Below, piece after piece: positions 7,589 to 15,266 of a DNA stretch of 64,000 nt. The stretch is from Myxococcales bacterium (GTDB lineage: Bacteria; Myxococcota_A; Polyangia; Haliangiales; Haliangiaceae): positions 99,290 through 163,289 of the forward strand of contig CANKMW010000004.1 in assembly GCA_947483555.1 (NCBI GenBank), read 5' to 3'. The first letter of the stretch is position 1; each line of letters begins with the position of its first letter. The notes beneath the pieces are model-generated. The model was given only the letters and a program-made list of their open reading frames with translations, had not been told where the DNA came from and searched no databases. Both the position numbers and the translations under genes were made by a program.

Positions 7589-8779
7589 TCACACCGACGC
7601 GGCGTGCTCGAGCACCGGCACGCTCCCGCCCACCCCATGGCGGCCCGTGAGCAGCGTGGCCCCCATCGCCACGGCGATGTTCGCGATGTCGGTCGCAGTC
7701 ACTTCCACATGCTCGAACCGCCGCCGCACCAGCTCCTGGAATGGGGGCGCCAGGGACGTCCCGCCGATGAGGACGACCTCGTCGACGTCGGAATCGATCC
7801 AGCCGGCTCGGGCCAGGGTGGCGTCGACCGCCGCCAGCGCGCGGGCGAACAGCGGCGCCCACAGCGGTGCCGCCCAGGTGCGCTCGATGATCACGTCGAG
7901 ATCGCGGTTGACGCCGTTCTCGATGTACGCATCGCGCATCGTGAGGCGCGCCTCGGCCGCGGTCGACAGCGACCGCTTCGTCGATTCGCAGCGCAGGGCA
8001 AGCAGCTGGCGGCGAACCGCGTCGCGCAGCAGGTCGAAGTGCGCCCGCTTGTAGATGAGCCCGGCCAGGGCCTGGACCAGGGCCTGATCGAGATCGTCGC
8101 CGCCGAGGAAGGGATCGCCGCCGGTCGCGAGCACCCGGAAACGCGACTCGTCCTGGTCGATCGCCGTGACATCGAAGGTGCCACCGCCGAAGTCGCAGAT
8201 CAGCATTCGCCGCGGCCCGAGCCGCGCGTGCATGCCAGCCGCGAGCGCACCGGCGATCGGTTCGGCAACGATCTCGAGGATCTCGAGGTGCGCGAGCCGT
8301 GCCGCCTTGCGAAGGGCGACCTGGTAGCCGGTGCTGGCCACGGCCGAAGCGGTCACGACGATGCGGCGGACGACGGCGCCGAACCGTTGCTCGGCAAGCG
8401 CGCGCACACGGTCGAGGATCGCCGCTGCGACCTGCTCGGCGACCCAGTCCTGGTTGCGCAGCTTGAGCAGGACGCTGCCGCCGGCGCCCGCCATGATGCG
8501 GTACGGGACCGTCGGTGCGATGCGCCGCAGCGCCCCCGCCTCGCTGAGATCGCTGCCCATGATGCGCTTGATCGACGCCACGGTGGACCCCGGGTAGGCC
8601 GCCAGCTGGCCAACCGCGGCCCGCCCCACCAGCGGCGGGCCGCGCTCGGGGATGTGGACCACCGACGGGATCATCGGGTCACCGTTGTCGACGACCATCT
8701 CGACACGGCCGTCGACCAAGGCGCCGGCCGACGTGTAGCTGGTACCGAAGTCGACACCCAGGACGATCTCGCGGGTCAC
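7589..8779 (-). CDS. Hsp70-family protein reduced to the ATPase domain
   Basis: The product has 396 residues. Actin/Hsp70 ATPase motifs are clear: phosphate-1 VLGVDFGTSYTSAGALV, phosphate-2 LICDFGGGTFDVTA, and adenosine motif EVVLIGGTSLAPPFQELV. The protein stops soon after the nucleotide-binding domain. DnaK has about 630 residues, so the peptide-binding domain and lid are missing. It is therefore not a canonical chaperone and may act as an ATP-driven switch. The GTG at 8779 directly precedes the domain. It is the first gene of the minus-strand group with the Ser/Thr kinase. Confidence 0.85.
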   Translation of the reverse strand: MTREIVLGVDFGTSYTSAGALVDGRVEMVVDNGDPMIPSVVHIPERGPPLVGRAAVGQLAAYPGSTVASIKRIMGSDLSEAGALRRIAPTVPYRIMAGAGGSVLLKLRNQDWVAEQVAAAILDRVRALAEQRFGAVVRRIVVTASAVASTGYQVALRKAARLAHLEILEIVAEPIAGALAAGMHARLGPRRMLICDFGGGTFDVTAIDQDESRFRVLATGGDPFLGGDDLDQALVQALAGLIYKRAHFDLLRDAVRRQLLALRCESTKRSLSTAAEARLTMRDAYIENGVNRDLDVIIERTWAAPLWAPLFARALAAVDATLARAGWIDSDVDEVVLIGGTSLAPPFQELVRRRFEHVEVTATDIANIAVAMGATLLTGRHGVGGSVPVLEHAASV

Positions 8780-8950
8780 CCCCTCAGTACCGACCGGTTC
8801 GGCCGGGCGGATAGGACGGTCCCGACGCCAGCGCCGGCGTGGGTCCCAGCCAGAGACAGAAGATCGCCACCCGCCCCTGTACGGCGGCCGGCGTCGGTCG
8901 AACTCGCATCCCGAGACCCAGACCGTCGGCGAAGACCGACTGGACGTCCC

Positions 8951-9895
8951 ATGACCAGCTCGCCCGCTCCCGTGCCCCTCGCTGCCGAGCTCGAAGACCT
9001 CGAGATCTGGCAACGTGCGCTCGCCGCCGCCCACGGCCAGCTGCAGCGCAGCCAGGCGACGTTGATGCAAGCCCACAAGCTGGAGGCCATCGGCCAGCTC
9101 GCCGCCGGCGTCGCTCACGAGATCAACACTCCCGTGCAGTACATCTCCGACAACGTCGCCTACGTCGCTGCCGCCTTCACGTCGATCGGCGAGCTCGTCC
9201 GCACCTGCGCCGCCGCCATCGGCGCCGATGGCGCGGTCGATGCCGCGGCGCTCGGAGCGGCGCGCGCAGCCAGCGCCGCGGTCGACGTCCAGCAACTGCT
9301 CATCGAGATCCCGCGCGCCCTGACCGAGTCGCTCGAAGGCCTCGAGCGGGTCGCGTCGATCGTGGCCGCGCTACGCAGCTTCTCGCACCCCAGTCGCGGT
9401 CGCCGCGAGCCCTTCGATCTCAACCACGGGCTGCTCACGACCATCGCCGTGGCGCGCAACGAGTGGCGCTACGTCGCCGAGGTCGCCACCGACCTGGATC
9501 CGGCGCTGCCGCCCGTGGTCGGTATCCGCGACGAGCTCGGCCAGGTGTTCCTCAACCTGATCGTCAACGCCGCCCACGCCATCGCCGAGGCCACCGAGCG
9601 CGGCCGACCCGGCCGCGGCGTCATCGCCATTTCGAGTCGACAGGTTCGCGACCAGGTCACCATCCGGATCAGCGACACCGGCGACGGCATCCCCGACGAG
9701 ATCCGCGACCGCGTGTTCGAGCCGTTCTTCACGACCAAGGCGCTCGGCCGCGGCACCGGCCAGGGACTGGCGCTGACCCGCTCCGTGGTCGTCGAGAGGC
9801 ACGCGGGCGCGATCACGTTCGAGTCGACGTGCGGCACCGGCACCACGTTCATCGTCACCTTGCCGATCGGCGGCTCGGCGGGAGGTTCGCCATGA
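8951..9895 (+). CDS. Cytoplasmic sensor histidine kinase
   Basis: The product has 314 residues and no transmembrane segment. A short coiled-coil (residues about 15-40) precedes the H-box (AAGVAHEINTPVQYISDN). An insert of about 80 residues then leads into the HATPase with N-box (GQVFLNLIVNAAHAI), G1 (ISDTGDGIP), F-box (FEPFFTTK) and G2 (GTGQGLAL). The stop overlaps the downstream regulator start (ATGA), making an obvious two-component pair. It is divergent from the Hsp70 gene across 171 bp, in which I see no sigma-54 motif. Confidence 0.92.
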   Translation: MTSSPAPVPLAAELEDLEIWQRALAAAHGQLQRSQATLMQAHKLEAIGQLAAGVAHEINTPVQYISDNVAYVAAAFTSIGELVRTCAAAIGADGAVDAAALGAARAASAAVDVQQLLIEIPRALTESLEGLERVASIVAALRSFSHPSRGRREPFDLNHGLLTTIAVARNEWRYVAEVATDLDPALPPVVGIRDELGQVFLNLIVNAAHAIAEATERGRPGRGVIAISSRQVRDQVTIRISDTGDGIPDEIRDRVFEPFFTTKALGRGTGQGLALTRSVVVERHAGAITFESTCGTGTTFIVTLPIGGSAGGSP

Positions 9896-10965
9896 CCATG
9901 AAGGTGCTCATCGTCGATGACGAGCCCCGGGTGGTGCAGGCCCTCGACCGGGTGCTGCGCCACGCGGGGCCACGCGACTGGGTGGTCTCGACCGCGACCT
10001 CGGGTCGCGAAGCGCTGGCCAAGCTCGATCAGGGTGCCGTCGACGTAGTGGTGTCGGACATGTCGATGCCGGAGATGGACGGCTCCACGTTCCTGTCGGA
10101 GGTGCGAGTCCGGTGGCCGGACACCGTCAGAGTCGTGCTCTCGGGCCACTGCGATCCCGAGGCGGCTGCTCGCGTGGCCGCGGTGGCCCACCAGTTCTTC
10201 GAGAAGCCGCTGCCGGTCAAGGAGTTCGTCGGGGCGCTCCGCGACCTCTCGGCGGGACGCCACCAGATCGCGTCGCCGGAGCTCCGCGACCTCCTGTGCG
10301 CCATCGGCCACCTGCCGGCGCCACCCTCGGTGTACGTCGAGCTGTCGGCGGCAATCGCCGACCCACGGATCCACGTCGACCACGTGAGCGACATCGTCCG
10401 TCGCGATCCGGCGCTGGCCACCAAGGTGTTGCAGCTAGCGGGCTCCACGTACTTCACCCGTGGCGTGCCGGCGCGCGACCTGCGGACAGCGATCGGCCGA
10501 GTCGGGATTCGCCTGGTCGCGGCGATGTCGCTGGCGGCCAGCGGGTTTCGCGTCGATCCCTCGTCAGGGCTGACGCAGGACGCCCTCACCTCCCACAGCG
10601 TCGCGGCCGCCGCCGCCGCCCATGGCCGGCTCACCGATCCAACCCAGGCCGAGGACGCATACATCGGCGCGCTGCTCGCCGACATCGGCCTGAGCGCGCT
10701 CGCATGCTGGATGCCAGCTCGCGTTCGCACCGCTCTCGAGCACGCGGCGCGCAGCGGGACACGGTTGCACGTCGCCGAGCGCGAGCTGTACGGGCTGACT
10801 CACGCCGAGGCGGGCGCCTACCTGCTCGGGTTGTGGCGCCTGCCCACATCGATCGTCGACGCGGTCCGGCACCACCACGCCCCCGATCGCGCCGCGATCG
10901 CCGACCGCGCGGTCGCGCTGGCGGTGCACGACGCCCACGCCGAGGCCGATCCGGCCGTCGACTGA
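9892..10965 (+). CDS. Response regulator with HDOD output (REC-HDOD)
   Basis: The product has 357 residues. An N-terminal receiver has the acidic pair VDDE, the phospho-acceptor in VVVSDMSMPEMDG, and Lys in FFEKPL. The C-terminal two thirds are an HDOD domain (PAPPSVYVELSAAI, IVRRDPALATKVLQLA, AYIGALLADIGLSAL). Such proteins commonly act in signalling and motility control in delta-lineage bacteria. It is translationally coupled to the upstream kinase. It lies directly before the fliM promoter but is probably a separate unit. Confidence 0.9.
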   Translation: MTMKVLIVDDEPRVVQALDRVLRHAGPRDWVVSTATSGREALAKLDQGAVDVVVSDMSMPEMDGSTFLSEVRVRWPDTVRVVLSGHCDPEAAARVAAVAHQFFEKPLPVKEFVGALRDLSAGRHQIASPELRDLLCAIGHLPAPPSVYVELSAAIADPRIHVDHVSDIVRRDPALATKVLQLAGSTYFTRGVPARDLRTAIGRVGIRLVAAMSLAASGFRVDPSSGLTQDALTSHSVAAAAAAHGRLTDPTQAEDAYIGALLADIGLSALACWMPARVRTALEHAARSGTRLHVAERELYGLTHAEAGAYLLGLWRLPTSIVDAVRHHHAPDRAAIADRAVALAVHDAHAEADPAVD

Positions 10966-10979
10966 CGGACGGATCGAGG

Positions 10980-10998
10980 ACCGTCAGCACCGCCGACA
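10980..10998 (+). promoter_or_regulatory. Putative upstream activator site for fliM sigma-54 promoter
   Basis: The 19-bp sequence ACCGTCAGCACCGCCGACA is identical at 14162-14180. In both places it lies exactly 68 bp (first base to first base) before the TGG of a sigma-54 promoter. GTCAG and CCGAC form an imperfect inverted repeat. That is the expected shape of an activator dimer site. Confidence 0.6.
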
Positions 10999-11047
10999 GC
11001 TCTCCGCGTGCGCGGCGCGGGCACCAGCGAAGTCGCCAGGTTCCCGC

Positions 11048-11063
11048 TGGCGCACGCGTTGCA
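11048..11063 (+). promoter_or_regulatory. Sigma-54 promoter of the fliM operon
   Basis: TGGCGCACGCGTTGCA matches the -24/-12 consensus, with GG and GC separated by exactly 10 bp. Counting the last C of GC as -12 places +1 near 11074, three bases before the GTG of fliM. Confidence 0.8.
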
Positions 11064-11076
11064 TTGTCGAGCGTCT

Positions 11077-12009
11077 GTGAGCGACCTTTCCCTCGATCCC
11101 CAGGAACTCGAGGCCATCCAGGCCGCGATCCGCCAGGGGGCGCCTCCGTCTGGCGGCCTCCCCGACAACATCGACGTGGTCCCGCTGGCGCTCATCGCCG
11201 CCGATCGCGAGGCCCAGGTAGCACGACCTCGGCTCGGCGAGCTGGCGCAGCGCTGGGCCCGCCGCCTCACCCGTTCGTTGCGCGCGTTCGTCGGCGACGT
11301 CACCGTCGATGCGATGGGCGCCGAGATGATCGACGCGAGTTCGCTGACCGACGACCTTCGCACGATGTGGGTGGCGCTGATCTCGCCGGGCGGCCGCGGC
11401 ACGCTGGCGGTCGGATTCGGCGGCGATCTGGTCGAGGCCGCGGCGGCTCGTCGCTGCGGTGCCAAGGCGGTCACGTCGGCGCAACGCGATCCGTCGGCGC
11501 TCGCGTTGCGCCTGTTCACGCCGGTCGGTGAAGCGGCAATGACGTCGCTCGAACAGGCGTGGGCCGAGCTCGAACGGACGCCGTTCGAGCGCCCCCTGTC
11601 CACCCCCGACGCCGTCGCCGCCGCGATCGGTGGCGAGACCGTGCTGGCGGCGACGCTGCGGGTGTCGGGCGCCGCCACCGGCCGCGTCCGTCTGCTGGCC
11701 CGACCGTCGGTGATCATGGCGCCCGTCGAGAGGAACCAGACCGTCCCCGCCGACTCCGCCACGATCGCGGCGGCGCTGGGTGCGGTTCCGGTCGAGGTGC
11801 GCGTCGAGATCGCGACGATCGCCATCAAGCTGTCCGAGCTCGCCAACTTCGGCCCCGGCTCGCAGTTCGCGCTGCCAGTCTTCATCGACGACCCGATGCC
11901 CATCTATTGCGGTGGCGTGCTCAAGGCCTGGGGCCGCCCCGTGGTCACCCGTGGCGTCATCGCCGTGGAGATCGCCGCCGTCGCCGTCGCTGGAAGAGGT
12001 CATCCGTGA
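11077..12009 (+). CDS. fliM: Flagellar motor switch protein FliM
   Basis: The product has 310 residues from the GTG at 11077. The N-terminus LSLDPQELEAIQAAIRQG corresponds to the conserved FliM CheY-binding helix. The middle domain follows (residues about 40-200). The C-terminal SpoA domain is EVRVEIATIAIKLSELANF. FliM forms the cytoplasmic C-ring that sets rotation direction. Upstream in-frame codons exist but lie inside or before the sigma-54 promoter, so the GTG is preferred. The stop overlaps the fliN GTG (GTGA). Confidence 0.92.
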   Translation: MSDLSLDPQELEAIQAAIRQGAPPSGGLPDNIDVVPLALIAADREAQVARPRLGELAQRWARRLTRSLRAFVGDVTVDAMGAEMIDASSLTDDLRTMWVALISPGGRGTLAVGFGGDLVEAAAARRCGAKAVTSAQRDPSALALRLFTPVGEAAMTSLEQAWAELERTPFERPLSTPDAVAAAIGGETVLAATLRVSGAATGRVRLLARPSVIMAPVERNQTVPADSATIAAALGAVPVEVRVEIATIAIKLSELANFGPGSQFALPVFIDDPMPIYCGGVLKAWGRPVVTRGVIAVEIAAVAVAGRGHP

Positions 12010-12275
12010 ACGAACCCGCCGCACCCGACGTCAAGCGCCTCGAGACCCTGCTCCACGACGTGCCGCTCGAGCTCAGCGTCGAGCTTGGCCGCATCCGCCT
12101 CAGCCTGGCCGAGCTCGCCTCCCGGCTCGGCCCCGGCTCGATCATCACACTCGACAAGCTCACGGGCGCGCCGCTCGACGTGCGCATCAACACACGGCTG
12201 GTCGCGCGCGCCGAGGCGGTCGCGGTCGGCGATCGCTGCGGCATCCGCATCCTCGAGATCGTGGAGAAGGAGTGA
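12006..12275 (+). CDS. fliN: Flagellar motor switch protein FliN
   Basis: This 89-residue protein is essentially one SpoA domain: LHDVPLELSVELGRIRLSLA, then LGPGSIITLDKLTGAPLDVR and VGDRCGIRIL. It forms the bottom of the C-ring with FliM. The GTG start is overlapped by the fliM stop and preceded by GAAGAGG. Length and motifs are typical of a minimal FliN. Confidence 0.95.
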   Translation: MNEPAAPDVKRLETLLHDVPLELSVELGRIRLSLAELASRLGPGSIITLDKLTGAPLDVRINTRLVARAEAVAVGDRCGIRILEIVEKE

Positions 12276-12278
12276 CCG

Positions 12279-13343
12279 ATGCGTGCCCGGTTCGTGTTCC
12301 TCGCCCTGTGCCTGTGCGCCGCGCCGTCGACTCCCCGCGCCGACCCCGGCGAACGCTTCCAGATCATCGGCCGAGCTGACGAGGTCGAGGTGATCGCGCG
12401 CGGCACCACCGCCGCGGAGGCCGCCCGCCTCAGCGCCAACCGGGAGCGCCTCGAGCTCCCACTCGCCGGCACCGCACCGCGCGCCAAGCGATCGAGCGAC
12501 GACGGCACGGTGCGACGGGTGGAGATCCGCGGCGACGCCACGCGCGTGCTGAGCATCAAGCTCCGTCACGAACGCGACCGGGTGGCGGTGATCGCCGGCG
12601 CGGCCAGCTTCATCCAGATCGGCGACGACCTCCACGTGGTCATCCCGCGCGCGCCCGCCACCTCGCCAGCGGTCGACCCGGCACCAGTCGCGGTCACCAT
12701 CGACGACGACGACATCGAGCTCGAGCCGGCTGCTGCCGCTGGCACGACCGGGGCTGCGACCGCGACCGCACCCGCGCCGGCCGCCCTGCCATCGCCGGCC
12801 ACGCTGGCCAGCCCCACCGCCCCGGCGACGGCGCTCGGCGCCGGTCACAGCAGCCCGACCTCGACGCGCTGGTGGCTGGTGTTCGGCGGCGTCGTGCTGG
12901 TCAGCGTCGGCCTGACCGCAGTCATCCGGCGCCACCGCCGCCCCGCCCCCGCGGTGAACCAGCTCGAGATCATCGCGTCGAGGTCCCTGGGTGGCAAGTC
13001 GCGCGTGGTCTGGATCAGCGCCGGCGACCGCGAGCTCCTGATCGCCGTCTCGCCGCAGCAGATCCGTCCGCTCGGCCAGTGGCGACGTAGCACCGCGCCA
13101 GCCGAGCGCGGCTTCGGCCGGTTCCTCGACGACGCCGTCGCCGAGGCGCCGACGCCGGGGCTGGCGCGCAGCACCAGCGAGCTGCCGCGCAGCCGCCCAC
13201 CGACCGCGAGCCCCGCGGTCTCCGGTCTACTCCGGTTGCGCGAGCGGATACCGCCGGTGAACGAGGCCGTCGCCACCGGCGATGAGGACGCCGACGCCCA
13301 GTGGGCCCGGGACCTCGTCGCAGCGACCGGCGGACGCCGGTGA
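12279..13343 (+). CDS. fliO: Flagellar biosynthesis protein FliO with periplasmic extension
   Basis: The product has 354 residues, much longer than enterobacterial FliO (about 120). A signal peptide (RFVFLALCLCAAPSTPRA) is followed by a predicted periplasmic beta-rich domain (residues about 25-125), which resembles an AMIN-like fold on pattern only, and a Thr/Ala/Pro linker. One membrane helix follows (WWLVFGGVVLVSVGLTAVI), then the cytoplasmic FliO core (LEIIASRSLGGKSRVVWI). FliO aids FliP assembly in the export gate. Its stop overlaps the fliP GTG. Confidence 0.85.
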   Translation: MRARFVFLALCLCAAPSTPRADPGERFQIIGRADEVEVIARGTTAAEAARLSANRERLELPLAGTAPRAKRSSDDGTVRRVEIRGDATRVLSIKLRHERDRVAVIAGAASFIQIGDDLHVVIPRAPATSPAVDPAPVAVTIDDDDIELEPAAAAGTTGAATATAPAPAALPSPATLASPTAPATALGAGHSSPTSTRWWLVFGGVVLVSVGLTAVIRRHRRPAPAVNQLEIIASRSLGGKSRVVWISAGDRELLIAVSPQQIRPLGQWRRSTAPAERGFGRFLDDAVAEAPTPGLARSTSELPRSRPPTASPAVSGLLRLRERIPPVNEAVATGDEDADAQWARDLVAATGGRR

Positions 13344-14086
13344 ACCGGTCGGCGAGGATCGCGGCCGCGGCGAGCATCGCAGCCGCGGCGACGGTCGTGC
13401 TCGTCGCCTCCACCGCGTTCGCCGACCCGGCGGCGCCGCCCGCAGCGGCGGCGCCAGGCGGTCCGGGCAGCGCCCTCACCGTGGTCGGCGTACTGACGCT
13501 GGCGACGCTGATCCCGGCCGCCGTCCTGGCTTGCACGTGCTTCGTCCGCTTCGTGGTCGTGCTCGGCTTCGTCCGCACCGGCCTGGCCACCCCGGCAGCG
13601 CCACCCAGCCAGGTGCTGGTCGGGCTGGCCTTGTTCATGACCGTCTTCGTGTCAGCGCCGGTCGCCACCGAGATGTACGAACGCGGGGGCCGCCCGTACC
13701 TCGACGGCGAACTCGACGAGCGGGCCGCCTTCGAGGCCGCCACGCCGCCGTTGCGTCGCTTCCTGCTCGAGCGCACACGCCAGGAAGACCTCGCCCTGTT
13801 CTACGAGGTGTCGCACGAGCCCCGACCGGCAACCGCGGACGACGTGCCGCTGCGCATCGCCGTGCCGGCGTTCATCGTGTCCGAGCTGCGCACCGCCTTC
13901 GAGATCGGGCTCGCCGTGTTGCTGCCGTTCCTGGTGATCGACCTCGCGATCGCGTCGATCCTCACCGCCCTCGGCATGGTGATGGTTCCGCCCCAGGTGG
14001 TCGCGCTGCCGGTGAAACTGCTGGTCTTCCTCGCCATCGACGGATGGCGCCTGGTCGTCGAGTCGCTGCTTCGCGGCGCGCTCTGA
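13340..14086 (+). CDS. fliP: Flagellar export gate protein FliP
   Basis: The 248-residue product has a signal peptide followed by membrane helices. The FliP signatures are TCFVRFVVVLGFVRTGLATP and the C-terminal AFIVSELRTAFEIGLAVLLP, then IASILTALGMVMVPP. FliP, with FliQ and FliR, builds the core export pore. The GTG at 13340 overlaps the fliO stop and opens a proper signal sequence. fliQ follows only after 173 bp and has its own promoter, so the fliP end closes a transcription segment. Confidence 0.95.
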   Translation: MNRSARIAAAASIAAAATVVLVASTAFADPAAPPAAAAPGGPGSALTVVGVLTLATLIPAAVLACTCFVRFVVVLGFVRTGLATPAAPPSQVLVGLALFMTVFVSAPVATEMYERGGRPYLDGELDERAAFEAATPPLRRFLLERTRQEDLALFYEVSHEPRPATADDVPLRIAVPAFIVSELRTAFEIGLAVLLPFLVIDLAIASILTALGMVMVPPQVVALPVKLLVFLAIDGWRLVVESLLRGAL

Positions 14087-14161
14087 CCACCGTCGGGTCG
14101 CGGCTGGCGGTGTCGTCGCACGCCGGCTGCGGCGCGGCGAGACGGCGGCCCCCGACGCTCG

Positions 14162-14180
14162 ACCGTCAGCACCGCCGACA
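14162..14180 (+). promoter_or_regulatory. Putative upstream activator site for fliQ sigma-54 promoter
   Basis: This is the identical twin of the 19-bp element at 10980-10998, again 68 bp ahead of the -24 TGG. Identity of both sequence and spacing, in otherwise diverged intergenic DNA, argues for a bound activator of the NtrC family. Confidence 0.6.
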
Positions 14181-14229
14181 CGCGCCGCGCGCCGATCGCG
14201 GCTCGCCAACCAACGTGCCCACTTGGCGG

Positions 14230-14245
14230 TGGCGCATCGGTTGCA
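14230..14245 (+). promoter_or_regulatory. Sigma-54 promoter of the fliQ operon
   Basis: TGGCGCATCGGTTGCA has GG-N10-GC geometry and the TTGCA of the -12 element. The predicted +1 near 14256 is four bases before the fliQ ATG. It would drive fliQR-flhBAF and perhaps flhG-fliA. Confidence 0.8.
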
Positions 14246-14259
14246 ACAGCCGCCGGAGG

Positions 14260-14550
14260 ATGCCGAGCTCTCTCGATCTCTGGCGCGACGCGCTCACCAC
14301 GCTGGCCGTGGTGGCTGCACCGTTCCTGATCACGGCGCTCGCGGTTGGTCTGGCGGTGGCGTTGCTGCAGACCGCGACCCAGCTCCAGGAGAGCGTGCTC
14401 GCCTTCGTCCCCAAGCTGGTCGCCGCGCTCCTGGTGCTCGCCCTCGGTGGCCACTTCGTCCTCGACCGGCTCAACCAGTTCGCCACCCGCGCGCTCACGC
14501 GCGCCGCCACCGCGCCGACCGATCGCGCGTCCCAGAGCGACCCGCCGTGA
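14260..14550 (+). CDS. fliQ: Flagellar export gate protein FliQ
   Basis: This 96-residue protein has two membrane helices (TTLAVVAAPFLITALAVGLA and FVPKLVAALLVLALGGHFVL) joined by the typical loop TATQLQESVLAF. FliQ is a component of the export pore. The ATG at 14260 directly follows the motif CCGGAGG, which is too close for a normal ribosome site. This fits the near-leaderless arrangement predicted from the sigma-54 promoter. The stop overlaps the fliR ATG. Confidence 0.93.
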   Translation: MPSSLDLWRDALTTLAVVAAPFLITALAVGLAVALLQTATQLQESVLAFVPKLVAALLVLALGGHFVLDRLNQFATRALTRAATAPTDRASQSDPP

Positions 14551-15266
14551 TGGAGGTCGCGACCGGCCCGTTCGTCGCCGCGCTCGCCCGCGCCGGCGGC
14601 TTCGCGTTCACCGCGCCGTTGCTCGGCGAGCCGAGCACCCCGGTGCGGGCTCGGCTCGTGTTCGCGGTCGCGGTCGCGGTCGCGGTCGGTGGTGCCGCGC
14701 CGGCCCAGGACCTGAACGTCGTCATCGCGCTGGTGCCGCTCGAGCTGGGCGCCGGCGCGCTCGCCGGCGTCTCGGCCCGCCTGGTGCTCGACCGGGTCGC
14801 CGCTGGCGCCCAGCTCATCGGGCTGCACCTCGGCCTCGGTTTCGCCGCCGACTACGACGTCCGCGCCGGTGAGTCGGCGTCGGCGGTGCGCCGCGTGATC
14901 TCGGCCATCGCGGGGCTAGCCTTCCTCGCCGCCGGCGGGCTCGAAGCCGGGGTGCGATGCGTCGCGACGCCGCTGGCCGCGACCGACCTCGGCGAGCTCA
15001 CCAGCGCGGTCGCCCTCGCCACCTCGGTGATGACCCACGCGGTCGGCTTCGCGGCACCGGCGCTGGTCGCCGCCACCATCATCAACATCGGCCTCGCCGT
15101 CATCAACCGCGCCGCACCGGCGCTCAACGTCTTCTCGGTCAGCCTGACCGCGGTGCTGGTCGGCGGCGGACTCGTGCTGCTCGGCTCGGCGCCGACGCTC
15201 GCCGCCTCGATCGACGGCACCGCCCGCGCCGCCGCCGACCTCCTCACCAGCTGGGGCACGCGATGA
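14550..15266 (+). CDS. fliR: Flagellar export gate protein FliR
   Basis: This hydrophobic protein of 238 residues has about six membrane helices. FliR features include ALARAGGFAFTAPLLGEPST near the N-terminus, QLIGLHLGLGFAADYDV in the middle and the IINIGLAVINRAAPALNVFS region. It completes the FliPQR export pore. The ATG overlaps the fliQ stop (TGATG) and the stop overlaps the flhB start (ATGA). This indicates tight coupling of pore subunits. Confidence 0.94.
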   Translation: MEVATGPFVAALARAGGFAFTAPLLGEPSTPVRARLVFAVAVAVAVGGAAPAQDLNVVIALVPLELGAGALAGVSARLVLDRVAAGAQLIGLHLGLGFAADYDVRAGESASAVRRVISAIAGLAFLAAGGLEAGVRCVATPLAATDLGELTSAVALATSVMTHAVGFAAPALVAATIINIGLAVINRAAPALNVFSVSLTAVLVGGGLVLLGSAPTLAASIDGTARAAADLLTSWGTR

